Origin: Treponema_C sp050320395
GTDB lineage: Bacteria; Spirochaetota; Spirochaetia; Treponematales; Treponemataceae
Assembly (NCBI RefSeq): GCF_050320395.1
Contig: NZ_CP144459.1
Span: 1,116,001-1,180,000 of the forward strand
Length of the DNA: 64,000 nucleotides
Direction of reading: 5' to 3'
Positions 17,372-26,205 of the stretch are shown here, piece by piece. The notes under the pieces are model-generated. The model was not told the DNA's origin. It did no database searches and saw only the letters and a list, made by a program, of their open reading frames with translations. The translations under genes were made by a program, and so were the position numbers. The first letter of the stretch is position 1. Every line of letters starts with the position of its first letter.

Positions 17372-17911
17372 GTGGATTTTGACAAAGAAACGGCCCTTGT
17401 GGAAGCGGTATTTTATCTTGAAGGAGAACCTTTAAATACGGATGCCATTGCGCGCATTACCGATTTGTCTAAAGAAGTGGTAAGCGAGGTTTTGACGCGC
17501 TTAAAAGAGCGTTATGCGGCAAATGATTCGGGCATTGAACTCGAACAAATATCGGGAGGCTGGGTAATTACCCCGAAAAAAGAATTGTGGTCCTTTTTAC
17601 GCGAGCGCTACGGCAAAAAAAACGAGGGCAAATTGTCCCGTGCGGCAATGGAAACACTTTCCATCATTGCCTATTCCCAGCCTATTACCCGGGGCGAAAT
17701 AGAAGCCATACGCGGCGTTTCGGCGGACAATATGATTCGCCTGTTGGCCGAGCGCAGTTTAATTAAAGAAGTGGGAAAAAAAGACATTCCCGGAAAGCCT
17801 TCCCAATACGGCACCACAAAGGAATTCTTAAAGTTTTTCAGATTGAACAGCATTGCCGATTTACCCAAACTCGATGAAACCGAAAGCGAACGTTTTGAAC
17901 TTGCACGATAA
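17372..17911 (+). CDS. scpB: Segregation and condensation protein B
   Basis: 179 residues from GTG 17372 (GGAG nearby). The tandem winged-helix protein shows the family segments VEAVFYLEGEPL near the start and SRAAMETLSIIAYSQPITRGEIEAIRGV in the second domain, followed by the GKPSQYGTTKEFLKFF end. It is the dimeric partner of ScpA in the SMC complex. Its 3' end overlaps the next gene, an RluB-type synthase, as in many bacteria where scpB and rluB are adjacent. Confidence 0.96.
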   Translation: MDFDKETALVEAVFYLEGEPLNTDAIARITDLSKEVVSEVLTRLKERYAANDSGIELEQISGGWVITPKKELWSFLRERYGKKNEGKLSRAAMETLSIIAYSQPITRGEIEAIRGVSADNMIRLLAERSLIKEVGKKDIPGKPSQYGTTKEFLKFFRLNSIADLPKLDETESERFELAR

Positions 17912-18650
17912 ACATGTTTCCGATACACAGCCTGCTTCCGCCCAAGCCGGTGAAGTACGGCTTCAGCTTTACCTTGCGCGCTGCGGGGCGGCAAGCCGCA
18001 GGACTTGCGAAACCTTTATTGCGGATGGCAGGGTAAGCGTCAACGGAAAAATCGTTACCGCAGCCGGCACCAAGGTAAGCGAAACCGATGAAGTGCGCCT
18101 CGACGGTGTTTTAATGCGCCCCGAATCGCGCCGGCTTTATATATTGCTTCATAAGCCTGCAGGCTATGTATGCTCCATGGCCGACGAAAAGGGACGCAAA
18201 ACGGCAGCCTCCCTTTTGGAGCCGCATTTTTCCGAACGATTGTACAATGTCGGAAGGCTTGATATGTTTTCTTCCGGCTTGATTTTATTTACAAATGACG
18301 GCGAGTTTGCGAAACGGCTTTCACATCCTTCATCCGGGATTGAAAAAGAGTACATCGTTAAAACAACCGTTCCCGTTCCCGCCGAATTGGCAAAACGTTT
18401 TGAAAAAGGCCTCCGTATCGACGGCGTCTTTTATAAATGCCGCTCGGCAGACATACGTTCTTCGCGGACGGTGCATATCGTGCTTGTTGAAGGTAAAAAC
18501 CGCGAAATCAGGCGGGTGTTCGAGCATTTTGAACTACCGATACGTTCTCTTACCCGTATCCGTATCGGTTCGATTTGTATGGATAATTTGGAGGAAGGTT
18601 CTTTTCGCGAATTGAGCGAAGAAGAATGCCGCCTTTTAAGCGCATATTGA
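17853..18650 (+). CDS. 23S rRNA pseudouridine synthase, RluB/RsuA family
   Basis: Up to 265 residues. Start uncertain: ATG 17853 overlaps scpB by 59 bases, ATG 17874 and TTG 17895 are alternatives, and none has a good ribosome site. An S4 RNA-binding domain (RLQLYLARCGAASRRTCETF) is followed by the catalytic domain, with the active-site Asp in YNVGRLDMFSSGL and the motif GKNREIRRVFEH. Members isomerise a uridine in the peptidyl-transferase region of 23S rRNA (RluB) or in 16S rRNA (RsuA). Linkage to scpAB favours RluB. Transcription probably ends in the hairpins that follow. Confidence 0.9.
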   Translation: MPIYPNSMKPKANVLNLHDKHVSDTQPASAQAGEVRLQLYLARCGAASRRTCETFIADGRVSVNGKIVTAAGTKVSETDEVRLDGVLMRPESRRLYILLHKPAGYVCSMADEKGRKTAASLLEPHFSERLYNVGRLDMFSSGLILFTNDGEFAKRLSHPSSGIEKEYIVKTTVPVPAELAKRFEKGLRIDGVFYKCRSADIRSSRTVHIVLVEGKNREIRRVFEHFELPIRSLTRIRIGSICMDNLEEGSFRELSEEECRLLSAY

Positions 18651-18664
18651 TTATGGGAGCAATG

Positions 18665-18814
18665 TTGAAGCGTGCGGCTCAAATAGCGCCGCACGCTTCA
18701 ACGCCGAGTTTTGTGCTTTGCACAAAACATCGCTTTATTATATGCACGTTCTCACTTTGTTGCGAACGTGCGTAAAAAGTCAATCGAAAGTTGACACTTT
18801 CTTCTTGACTTTTT
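18665..18814. repeat. Three-hairpin intergenic element, copy A (plus a fourth hairpin)
   Basis: Four perfect inverted repeats in 150 bases: 18665-18701 (14-bp arms TTGAAGCGTGCGGC, 9-base loop); 18708-18728 (GTTTTGTGC-TTT-GCACAAAAC); 18744-18771 (GCACGTTC/GAACGTGC); and 18774-18814 (AAAAAGTCAA/TTGACTTTTT with GAAAGT/ACTTTC nested inside). The second is framed as CGAGTT...AACATCGC, the same frame seen at 56387-56436 and 63871-63912. The last hairpin also carries a promoter-like TTGACA-N17-TATAGG (18791-18819) for cmk. Confidence 0.75.
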
Positions 18815-18826
18815 ATAGGAGTAGTT

Positions 18827-19459
18827 ATGGTTATAGCGATTGACGGGCCTGCGGGAACCGGAAAAAGTACGATAGCAAAACGTATTGCAAAGCGGTTCGG
18901 CATTGCCTTTTTAAATTCGGGAAGTTTTTACCGCGGCATTACCTTGGCGCTTTTACGCGAAAAGGTTGATTTGAGCGACGAACAGGCGGTACTCGATTAT
19001 GCACGTACTCTAAAACTGGATTATATAAACGAGCGCCTTATCTTAAACGGCGAAGATGTGGACGATCTTCTTCATTCGGATGCGGTCGACGCCCATGCGG
19101 CTCAAGTATCCTGCATTGTGCCCCTGCGTCATATAGTCAACGAAAAACTGCGCGGCATTACAAAATCCTTAAGCTTTGTCTGCGAGGGAAGGGATATGAC
19201 TACGGTTGTATTCCCCGATGCCGAATACAAGTTTTACCTCGACGCTTCAATCGATGCGCAGGCCGAACGCCGCTTTAAGCAGGGGGTCAGCAATTTGAGC
19301 TTCGAAGAAATCAAAGAAGCGATTATACGGCGCGATGCAATCGACAAAGCAAAGAGTGAAGGCGCTCTAAAAAGAGCCGCGGATGCCCATTATATTGATA
19401 CAACGCACTTGACCATTGAGCAGGTTTGTGAGATAATAAGTAGCAAAATTAACTTATAA
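18827..19459 (+). CDS. cmk: Cytidylate kinase
   Basis: 210 residues with AGGAG upstream of ATG. The P-loop IDGPAGTGKSTIA, the acceptor site FLNSGSFYRGITLA, EGRDMTTVVFPDA and the lid segment (ERRFKQGV, then RRDAIDKAKSEGAL) match bacterial CMP kinase. It phosphorylates CMP and dCMP with ATP to supply nucleotides. The gene lies directly before rpsA, a conserved bacterial arrangement. Its ribosome site overlaps the -10 box of the hairpin-embedded promoter, so a leaderless start is also possible. Confidence 0.96.
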   Translation: MVIAIDGPAGTGKSTIAKRIAKRFGIAFLNSGSFYRGITLALLREKVDLSDEQAVLDYARTLKLDYINERLILNGEDVDDLLHSDAVDAHAAQVSCIVPLRHIVNEKLRGITKSLSFVCEGRDMTTVVFPDAEYKFYLDASIDAQAERRFKQGVSNLSFEEIKEAIIRRDAIDKAKSEGALKRAADAHYIDTTHLTIEQVCEIISSKINL

Positions 19460-19468
19460 GGGTTTAAA

Positions 19469-21187
19469 ATGGAACAGACGGAAGTGACAATGGATGAAGA
19501 TCGGAACTCCACCGAAAACATTCAGACACAATTACAGGAAGAGTATCTTAAAAGTCTTGAAACGCTTGAAGAAGGTCAGCTTGTAGACGGTACCGTTATA
19601 CAGGTTACCCCCGATCAGGTGTTTGTTGACGTCGGATACAAATCGGAAGGAAAAATCCCGACGTCGGAGTTTTCGGAATTGCCGAAAGTCGGTGATACGG
19701 TAAGTGTCGTTCTTATTGCAAAAGAGAACAAACACGGGGAAGTAATTGTTTCAAAACAAAAGGCCGATGTAAAGCAGCTGTGGAAAAATCTGCGCCAGGC
19801 TTTTCAGGATAAAACGCCGGTTGACGGTGTTATCGAAAAGAGCGTAAAAGGCGGTTTTGAAGTCAATTTGGGCAGCGATATACGGGCATTTTTGCCGATA
19901 AGCCAGTCGGACTGTCAAAAAGTCGAGCGGCCGGAAAAACTTATCGGAGCAAAGAGCAAATTCTATGTGGAACGCCTGTATTCCGATAACAAAGCCAATG
20001 TGGTTGTAAACAGACGCAAATATCTTGAAGAAACCGTAGAAAAAAAACGCGATGAGTTTTTTAATACGATGTCCATCGGAGATACGGTAAAAGGCGAAGT
20101 TAAAAGCTTTACCAGCTTCGGCGCCTTTATCGACTTGGGCGGTTTTGACGGATTATTGCATATAAATGACATGAGCTGGGGACATGTAACCCGGCCTAAG
20201 GATTTTGTCAAAAAAGGACAGGAAATTACACTCAAGGTTATCCGCCTGGATCCTGCCGAAAAGCGTATCAATCTGTCGCTTAAGCATTTTACCGAAGATC
20301 CATGGCTGCATTTTGAAGACAAATATCACGTCAATGATATTGTAAAGGGCCATGTAACGAAATTGGCCGACTTCGGTGCCTTTATCGAACTTGAAGAAGG
20401 TATTGAAGGTCTTGTGCATATAAGCGAATTTTCATGGGTGCGCAAAATCAATAAGCCCTCCGATGTGGTTAAAGTCGGCGATGAAGTCGAGTGTATGGTG
20501 CTCGGTTACGATATTCAAGCCGGCCGCGTATCGCTCGGTTTAAAGCAGGTTACCGCGAACCCCTGGGACAATATCGGCGAAAATTATCCGGTCGGAACCC
20601 GTTTAACGCGCAAGGTTGTTAAATTGACCAATGCCGGTGCCTTTGTAGAACTTGAAGAAGGTATCGACGGCTTTTTGCCCTCCGAAGACCTCTCATGGAA
20701 AAAGAAGGTTAAACATCCGGGAAGCGAATTGTCGGTTGATCAGGAAATTGAAGTTATCGTTACGGAAAACGATCCTGAAAACAGAAGAATCCGCTTAAGC
20801 GTCAAGCATTTAACCGAGGATCCGTGGAAGCCCTTTGCTCAGGCCCATCCGTCCGGTTCGGTTATTGAAGGTGAAATCGTTTCCATTACCGACTTCGGTT
20901 TGTTTGTCCGTGTCGAAGGCGATATCGAAGGTTTGGTAAATAAGGCGAATCTTACCGAAAGCAAAGAGGAAAGCTACGAAGAGGCACTGAAAAAATACAA
21001 CGTAGGCGATAAAATAACCGTTTATGTTGTCGAAATCAATCCCGAAAAACAAAAAGCCGCATTTTCGGTTAAAGAAGTTAAGAAAAAAATGCAGCGTGAG
21101 GAGATTTCCCAGTATATGTCGGCATCCGATGATGACGACGGCGGAGCCTTTACCTTAGGCGATTTACTGAAAAACAAACAAAACTGA
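19469..21187 (+). CDS. rpsA: 30S ribosomal protein S1
   Basis: 572 residues with six S1 (OB-fold) repeats of about 70-85 residues. The first two are divergent (GQLVDGTVIQVTPDQVFVDV and onward). The next four carry the typical G-V---FGAF-----G--GL-H-S pattern, for example FTSFGAFIDLGGFDGLLHI and LADFGAFIELEEGIEGLVHI. S1 binds mRNA at the 30S platform and helps initiation on transcripts with weak leaders. That is relevant here because several genes in the window seem leaderless. It is separated from cmk by nine bases. Confidence 0.96.
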   Translation: MEQTEVTMDEDRNSTENIQTQLQEEYLKSLETLEEGQLVDGTVIQVTPDQVFVDVGYKSEGKIPTSEFSELPKVGDTVSVVLIAKENKHGEVIVSKQKADVKQLWKNLRQAFQDKTPVDGVIEKSVKGGFEVNLGSDIRAFLPISQSDCQKVERPEKLIGAKSKFYVERLYSDNKANVVVNRRKYLEETVEKKRDEFFNTMSIGDTVKGEVKSFTSFGAFIDLGGFDGLLHINDMSWGHVTRPKDFVKKGQEITLKVIRLDPAEKRINLSLKHFTEDPWLHFEDKYHVNDIVKGHVTKLADFGAFIELEEGIEGLVHISEFSWVRKINKPSDVVKVGDEVECMVLGYDIQAGRVSLGLKQVTANPWDNIGENYPVGTRLTRKVVKLTNAGAFVELEEGIDGFLPSEDLSWKKKVKHPGSELSVDQEIEVIVTENDPENRRIRLSVKHLTEDPWKPFAQAHPSGSVIEGEIVSITDFGLFVRVEGDIEGLVNKANLTESKEESYEEALKKYNVGDKITVYVVEINPEKQKAAFSVKEVKKKMQREEISQYMSASDDDDGGAFTLGDLLKNKQN

Positions 21188-21205
21188 TTTTTGCGGGTTG
21201 TTGAT

Positions 21206-22732
21206 ATGACGCCGAATGCTATTGATGTCGAAAAACTCAATACTCTTGTGGAAATCAACGCCCGTATCAACGGAGACTATTTTGATTTGGACGCATTGCT
21301 GGTGCATATTCTTGAATCGGCAATGCGTCTTGTCAAATGTGAAGCCGCATCCATTTTGATTGCCGAAGACAGCGATACCCTCAAATTCCGCGTAGCTTTG
21401 GGGCCGGCGGGAGTGCGGGCTCAGGATATTCCGGTTGATGCCAAGGGCAGTATCGCAGGCTGGGTAATCGAGCATAACGAATCTTTAATTATAAACGATG
21501 TTCCCGGCGACCCGCGTTTTTTCGGTACCGTGCAGGAAAAAACAGGCTATGTAACGAAAACAATGGCGGCGGTTCCCCTGCGTTTTAAAAACGGCTGTAT
21601 CGGCGTTATAGAGCTTTTAAATAAGGATGCAGGGATACCCTTTACGCAAAGCGATCTTGATATTTTGGAGCTCTTGAGCGTTCAAGCCGGAATTGCCTAT
21701 CAAAACGCTTCGGCATACCGCCAAGCACGGTTTAAAATACGAAAACTTGAAACCGCCATTTCCGACGGCGCAGGTTTTCATCAGTTTGTAGCCGAAGACC
21801 CTGCGGTTTTGGATTTGATTAAAACGATTGAGCAGATTGCGGCAACGAATTCTTCCGTGCTTATTTTAGGCGAAAGCGGCGTCGGTAAAGAACTGGTTGC
21901 CGAACGCATTCACTTAAAAAGTCCGCGCTCTTCAAAACCCTTTGTGCGCGTCAACTGTGCCGCTTTATCGGAACAGCTTTTGGAAAGTGAATTATTCGGC
22001 CATGTCCGCGGCGCTTTTACCGATGCGGTCAATGATTCGACCGGCCGTTTTGAAACCGCAAACGGCGGCACCCTTTTTTTGGATGAAATAGGGGAGCTGC
22101 CCTGTAATTTGCAGGCAAAGCTTTTGCGGGTGATACAAAGCCGCAGCTTTGAAAAGGTGGGCTCAAGCAAAACGATTTCGGTCGATGTGCGCATTATAGC
22201 CGCAACCAACCGCGATTTGGAAGCGATGATAAAACAGGGGACGTTCCGTTCCGACCTTTATTTCCGGCTGAATGTGCTGCCGATAACGGTTCCGCCGCTT
22301 CGCCGCAGACGCGGCGATATTGAGCCCCTTGCGAATTTTTTTCGTAAAAAATTCAGTACGGAAACAAAAAAGAATTTTACGGGTTTTTCAACCGATGCCC
22401 TGAACCTGCTGTATACCTATTCATGGCCGGGAAATATCCGTGAATTGGAGAATTCGATAGAGCGTGCCTGTGTTTTGGGAACGCCGCCTTTAATTAAGGC
22501 CGAAGATTTTCGTCTTAATTGTCCGCAAAGTTCCGCCGGCGATTTATTGAACGCAAGTCTTACGGATACGGATTCTCAAGCTTCTTTAAAAGACGCTTTG
22601 TTTCTTTTTAAGAAAAATTATGTTACAAAGATTTTGGAACAAACCGGATGGAATCAAACCGAAGCGGCAAAGCTGCTTGACGTACAGCGGACCTATGTTT
22701 CGCGATTGATGAACGAACTCGATATACGCTGA
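21206..22732 (+). CDS. Sigma-54-dependent transcriptional activator with GAF sensor domain
   Basis: 508 residues from ATG 21206; a TTG at 21191 is an alternative. An N-terminal GAF domain (about 10-165) is followed by an AAA+ domain with Walker A LGESGVGKELVAE, the loop-1 motif GAFTDA (family consensus GAFTGA), Walker B GGTLFLDEIGELP and the arginine-finger region. A C-terminal Fis-type helix-turn-helix (NQTEAAKLLDVQRTYVSRLM) ends it. Such proteins bind upstream sites and open promoters held by sigma-54 RNA polymerase in response to a signal at the GAF domain. There is no receiver domain, so control is probably by a ligand or partner. It follows rpsA by 18 bases. Confidence 0.92.
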   Translation: MTPNAIDVEKLNTLVEINARINGDYFDLDALLVHILESAMRLVKCEAASILIAEDSDTLKFRVALGPAGVRAQDIPVDAKGSIAGWVIEHNESLIINDVPGDPRFFGTVQEKTGYVTKTMAAVPLRFKNGCIGVIELLNKDAGIPFTQSDLDILELLSVQAGIAYQNASAYRQARFKIRKLETAISDGAGFHQFVAEDPAVLDLIKTIEQIAATNSSVLILGESGVGKELVAERIHLKSPRSSKPFVRVNCAALSEQLLESELFGHVRGAFTDAVNDSTGRFETANGGTLFLDEIGELPCNLQAKLLRVIQSRSFEKVGSSKTISVDVRIIAATNRDLEAMIKQGTFRSDLYFRLNVLPITVPPLRRRRGDIEPLANFFRKKFSTETKKNFTGFSTDALNLLYTYSWPGNIRELENSIERACVLGTPPLIKAEDFRLNCPQSSAGDLLNASLTDTDSQASLKDALFLFKKNYVTKILEQTGWNQTEAAKLLDVQRTYVSRLMNELDIR

Positions 22733-22770
22733 GTGTAAAAAGACGGGAAAACCGTTACAGGAGAAAATAT

Positions 22771-23439
22771 ATGGAAGAAATTGAAAAAAAGACCTTAAGT
22801 GACCGTATCGGCGATTTTATAGCCTCGTATCGCAAGATTATTTTGGGCCTTCTTATTACTCTTTTTGCCTCTGCCGCGGTTGTTGCCGTAACCTTGTCGG
22901 TTATGAATGTGCAAAAAGAAAAGGGATTGGTAAAGCTCGATTCCATTCAGTTTGAAATCGAAAAGCTCGGTTCCGAAGAAGCCGATACGCAAAAAAAAGC
23001 CGAATTTTTTGAAGAATTGAAAAAACTTGCCTCTTCTTCTTCGGGAACGGTAAAAACCCGTGCCGCCATGGCTGCAGCCGATGCTGCCTTTGCCGATAAA
23101 AATTGGGAAGAATCGCGTACTTATTGGCTTATGGCCGCTTCTTCGCAAAAAAAAGCGTATACGAATCCCCTTGCTCTGTATAATGCGGCCGTATGCAGTG
23201 AAGAATTGGGCGATGCCGACAGCGCGTTACGCTATTTTGATGAAGCTTCGCAAAACAGGGATTTTCCGCTTGCCGCCCGCTCTCTCTTTAATGCGGGACG
23301 CATTGAAGAAAGCCGAGGTAATTATACCGAAGCTTTTACACGCTACGAAAAACTTGAAGCTTCGTATGCCGCAAGCGAATGGGCTCATCTGGCAAAAAGC
23401 CGCGTGATTGCTCTTCGTGCGGCGGGAAAACTGCAATAA
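22771..23439 (+). CDS. Membrane-anchored TPR protein (YfgM-like topology)
   Basis: 222 residues behind GGAGAAAATAT. A short basic N-terminus is followed by one transmembrane helix (about 25-47, IILGLLITLFASAAVVAV) and an extracytoplasmic helical domain of TPR-like repeats (YTNPLALYNAAVCSEELGDADSALRYF and similar). The topology resembles YfgM/TPR_21 proteins, which act at the Sec translocon or as periplasmic scaffolds. The resemblance is architectural; a specific role cannot be assigned. Confidence 0.7.
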   Translation: MEEIEKKTLSDRIGDFIASYRKIILGLLITLFASAAVVAVTLSVMNVQKEKGLVKLDSIQFEIEKLGSEEADTQKKAEFFEELKKLASSSSGTVKTRAAMAAADAAFADKNWEESRTYWLMAASSQKKAYTNPLALYNAAVCSEELGDADSALRYFDEASQNRDFPLAARSLFNAGRIEESRGNYTEAFTRYEKLEASYAASEWAHLAKSRVIALRAAGKLQ

Positions 23440-23476
23440 ACGGAGTCCCCGAAAAAAAGCCGACAAGGAGGAAGAT

Positions 23477-24151
23477 ATGAAAAAGCTTTTATTTTTTGTT
23501 CCGCTTTATATCCTTGTCTGCTTATCCTGCGGTTTGGAAACTTTTTACGATATGAAACCTCCTAAAGATGCCGTCCCGCAAAATGCGGCCGACGGCATTG
23601 TCGTTTTACCGCCCATAGATACCGCTTCAAGCAGAAAATTCGAGTTTACCGCAGTAAAAAACGACGGGTTTACTGCCTGGGGAACGGAAGTGTACTACCG
23701 CATCTATAATTCGCTTGAAAAACTGCAAAGCGATGCAAAGAGCATCAACGCGGTAAATGCGGATAAAAGTGTCGACGGCTTTTATAAACTGCAGTCTTTG
23801 GCGTATAAGCGCCTGCGTACCGAAAAAAGCGACGGAAAACAGGATTTGCTTATTGAACGCGACGGCAGGGTGACGATTCGTCTTAGAGATGAAGGCCTCG
23901 GCGTCGGTGCGATTTATACGGGGACCGTGCTTCCCGTATTCCGGGAAAACAACATGCCCTTTTATTTCGGAGCTCCCGAAGGAAATCAAAAACCTCCCGA
24001 GGCCGGAAACAGCGACTTTACTTATACCGACGCCGGAGAGAATATGTTTTATGTCAATGCCTATGCCGTATCGACCGGTTTGCAGTCTGCCTCATGGACG
24101 AGGGCGGTAAGTAAGGTACTGCCGCTCGGTTTTTGCGTATTTCGTAATTAA
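23477..24151 (+). CDS. Putative lipoprotein
   Basis: 224 residues from ATG 23477, which has a perfect AAGGAGG; the open frame reaches back to 23408, inside the previous gene. The signal MKKLLFFVPLYILVCLSC ends in a lipobox (CLSC), predicting lipidation at Cys18. The mature part is mixed alpha/beta with repeated Tyr-rich segments and no recognised domain. It lies 37 bases after the TPR membrane protein and probably shares its transcript. Function unknown. Confidence 0.75.
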   Translation: MKKLLFFVPLYILVCLSCGLETFYDMKPPKDAVPQNAADGIVVLPPIDTASSRKFEFTAVKNDGFTAWGTEVYYRIYNSLEKLQSDAKSINAVNADKSVDGFYKLQSLAYKRLRTEKSDGKQDLLIERDGRVTIRLRDEGLGVGAIYTGTVLPVFRENNMPFYFGAPEGNQKPPEAGNSDFTYTDAGENMFYVNAYAVSTGLQSASWTRAVSKVLPLGFCVFRN

Positions 24152-24366
24152 ATGCATTTTTTGCTTGCTTTTTTTTAAAAAACAATGGATAATATATTAT
24201 ATATACGGAATACCGTATTTAAAAACCGTTGAGGCATTTTTCACTGACTACAATCTTATTTTTACTCGCTTGTGCCATAAAACGGTACTTTTGGTAAAGT
24301 ATTTATTTGATAAAATCAAATAAACGATTTTGTCTGCATGGTACAGTACGGGAGGAGGAATGTATT

Positions 24367-26103
24367 GTGGAAAAATATACATCGTATTGCATTTTACCGT
24401 TTTGTATAGCTGCACTTTGCTTTTTGTCCGCTTGCCCGCTTAACAGTTCCAAACTGATGGAGTCGATACCGGATGAAGTTGCTGCAAGATCGAATGAAAA
24501 TGCCCTTCTTTTTTTTAATAATCCCGTTTTTATAGCTACCGAATACTCCGAGCTTTCGGGTAAAAAAAACGAAGTGCTGTCGGGAAAACATTCTCTCAAG
24601 GGAGAAAGCACGGCCGATGAATTGCATGCCGTCTTATTATATACCGATAAAACGAAATTGCCTCTTAAACCGGGAAAAACCTACAGCGTTTCTTTTGACT
24701 ACCGCATATTAAAAAAGGGAAAGAGCGGTTTTGAAGTGCTGTTTTATTCTCCCGAGGCGGCTTCCAAAAACGAATGGCTCGACAGTTTATTGCTGTATCC
24801 CGAAAATGCTCTGGAAGGAAGGACCCGTCTTCGTTGTACATTGAAAAAATTCGACGATTATATGATCTATTGGTCGATTGTGGAAGGGGGTTCCATTGTC
24901 ATCGATAATATCACCGTTATTGAAGAAGATACAAATACGACTGTTTTCACCGTCGATATAGAGGCCGAAGAGTTTGTTGTCGATGTAAACCGTAAAACGA
25001 TAGCGGAAAAAGTTGTAAATAAATCAACGGTACCCGTTTTTGATCCCTGGGGGCCCTGTAAATACGGGGATTTGTATGATACCGGAGAGAATCCCTATAG
25101 TTTGATTTGGACACGGCGCGGTCTTGCACAGGATATTGAGTCGACAGAGGCCGTCATTTCGGGCATGGAAACATACCGCATGCAGCGCGATACGGATACA
25201 CTCTATCTTATAGCACCGGATTGGCATATATGGGTTCCTTCCCGGCAAGAGCTTTCAAAACGCTCCGCTTTTTATCTTGATGAATTTTTTAAGCCCCATA
25301 CGGCATCCGAGTATCCGACAAGTCTTGTAATCAATTTTGAACACCGCGATTGGACACTGTTGATGGCCGAAAAAGCCTTTAATTACAAAAATGCGGGCTT
25401 TGACGGTCTTTTGTTCGATTGGTGGAACAACGATGCGGGAAACGGCAGAAATAAAAAAAGGGTCGAAAACGCCCGCTTACACCTTCTTAAAACGGTGCGC
25501 AAAAAAATCGGAGACGATTTTATTTTGATGGGAAATGTCAACTGGAATACGAATGATCCCAGCGCCCGTTATCTTTCGGGGATTTTTGCCGAATTATGGA
25601 AACCCTCTGCGTCGAAGACCTATCCCTTAACTTATGAAGATGAAGTGCCCGCAGACGGTACTTTTTCCGTTGCACGTTTGGAGGATTTTTTACTTCACTG
25701 GGACTCCGTTTTGCAGTGGCCGAAGATTATAGCCGTTGAAGCATGGAAGCTAAGCGATAAAACCTATGTCCTCGAAGATTTTGCCGAATATAAAAACTAT
25801 GAAACGGCAAAACTCCTGGCGGCTATGACCTGCGTTATTCCCGAAAACGGGTATTTTTTATATGCCGATAATAATTACGACAGAGACGATTCGGCTCATG
25901 ACCATGTTTATTATGATTTTTACCGGACTGATTTCGGAAAAAGCCTTTCCGGTATGATAAAAATTGCCGAAGGCGCTGCGTATAAAGAATACGAAAGAGG
26001 TTATATTGCCTATAACAGAACCGCATCTGCGATTTCTTTTTATACCGAAGACGGCAGATATATTTCTTTGCATCCCCGCGAGGGAATCTTTGTTGCAAAA
26101 TAG
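24367..26103 (+). CDS. Glycoside-hydrolase-like (GHL15-type) TIM-barrel lipoprotein
   Basis: 578 residues from GTG 24367, eight bases after GGAGGAGG; the frame is open upstream but that part has no ribosome site. The signal ends in the lipobox FLSAC. Residues 25-200 look like a carbohydrate-binding beta-sandwich (SFDYRILKKGKSGFEV, GSIVIDNITVIEED). The C-terminal part has the barrel motifs SLVINFEHRDW, AGFDGLLFDWWNND and FILMGNVNWNTN seen in putative glycoside hydrolases of the GHL15 type. It may process a polysaccharide or glycan at the cell surface. Acidic catalytic residues are probable (DWW, NFEH) but not proven. Confidence 0.62.
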   Translation: MEKYTSYCILPFCIAALCFLSACPLNSSKLMESIPDEVAARSNENALLFFNNPVFIATEYSELSGKKNEVLSGKHSLKGESTADELHAVLLYTDKTKLPLKPGKTYSVSFDYRILKKGKSGFEVLFYSPEAASKNEWLDSLLLYPENALEGRTRLRCTLKKFDDYMIYWSIVEGGSIVIDNITVIEEDTNTTVFTVDIEAEEFVVDVNRKTIAEKVVNKSTVPVFDPWGPCKYGDLYDTGENPYSLIWTRRGLAQDIESTEAVISGMETYRMQRDTDTLYLIAPDWHIWVPSRQELSKRSAFYLDEFFKPHTASEYPTSLVINFEHRDWTLLMAEKAFNYKNAGFDGLLFDWWNNDAGNGRNKKRVENARLHLLKTVRKKIGDDFILMGNVNWNTNDPSARYLSGIFAELWKPSASKTYPLTYEDEVPADGTFSVARLEDFLLHWDSVLQWPKIIAVEAWKLSDKTYVLEDFAEYKNYETAKLLAAMTCVIPENGYFLYADNNYDRDDSAHDHVYYDFYRTDFGKSLSGMIKIAEGAAYKEYERGYIAYNRTASAISFYTEDGRYISLHPREGIFVAK

Positions 26104-26205
26104 GATTTGCTTATTGCGGTGTATCGGTGTTTTTGATATACTTATATTGCCGTAGAGTTTATGCCCTTGGGCGACTTTCAACCGAAAATAAGGAGATACG
26201 GGAAA

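Noticed and set aside
18665..18814. Simple terminator series
   Set aside because: Only the last hairpin has a T-run; the constant borders shared with two distant sites and the number of hairpins are not explained by termination alone.
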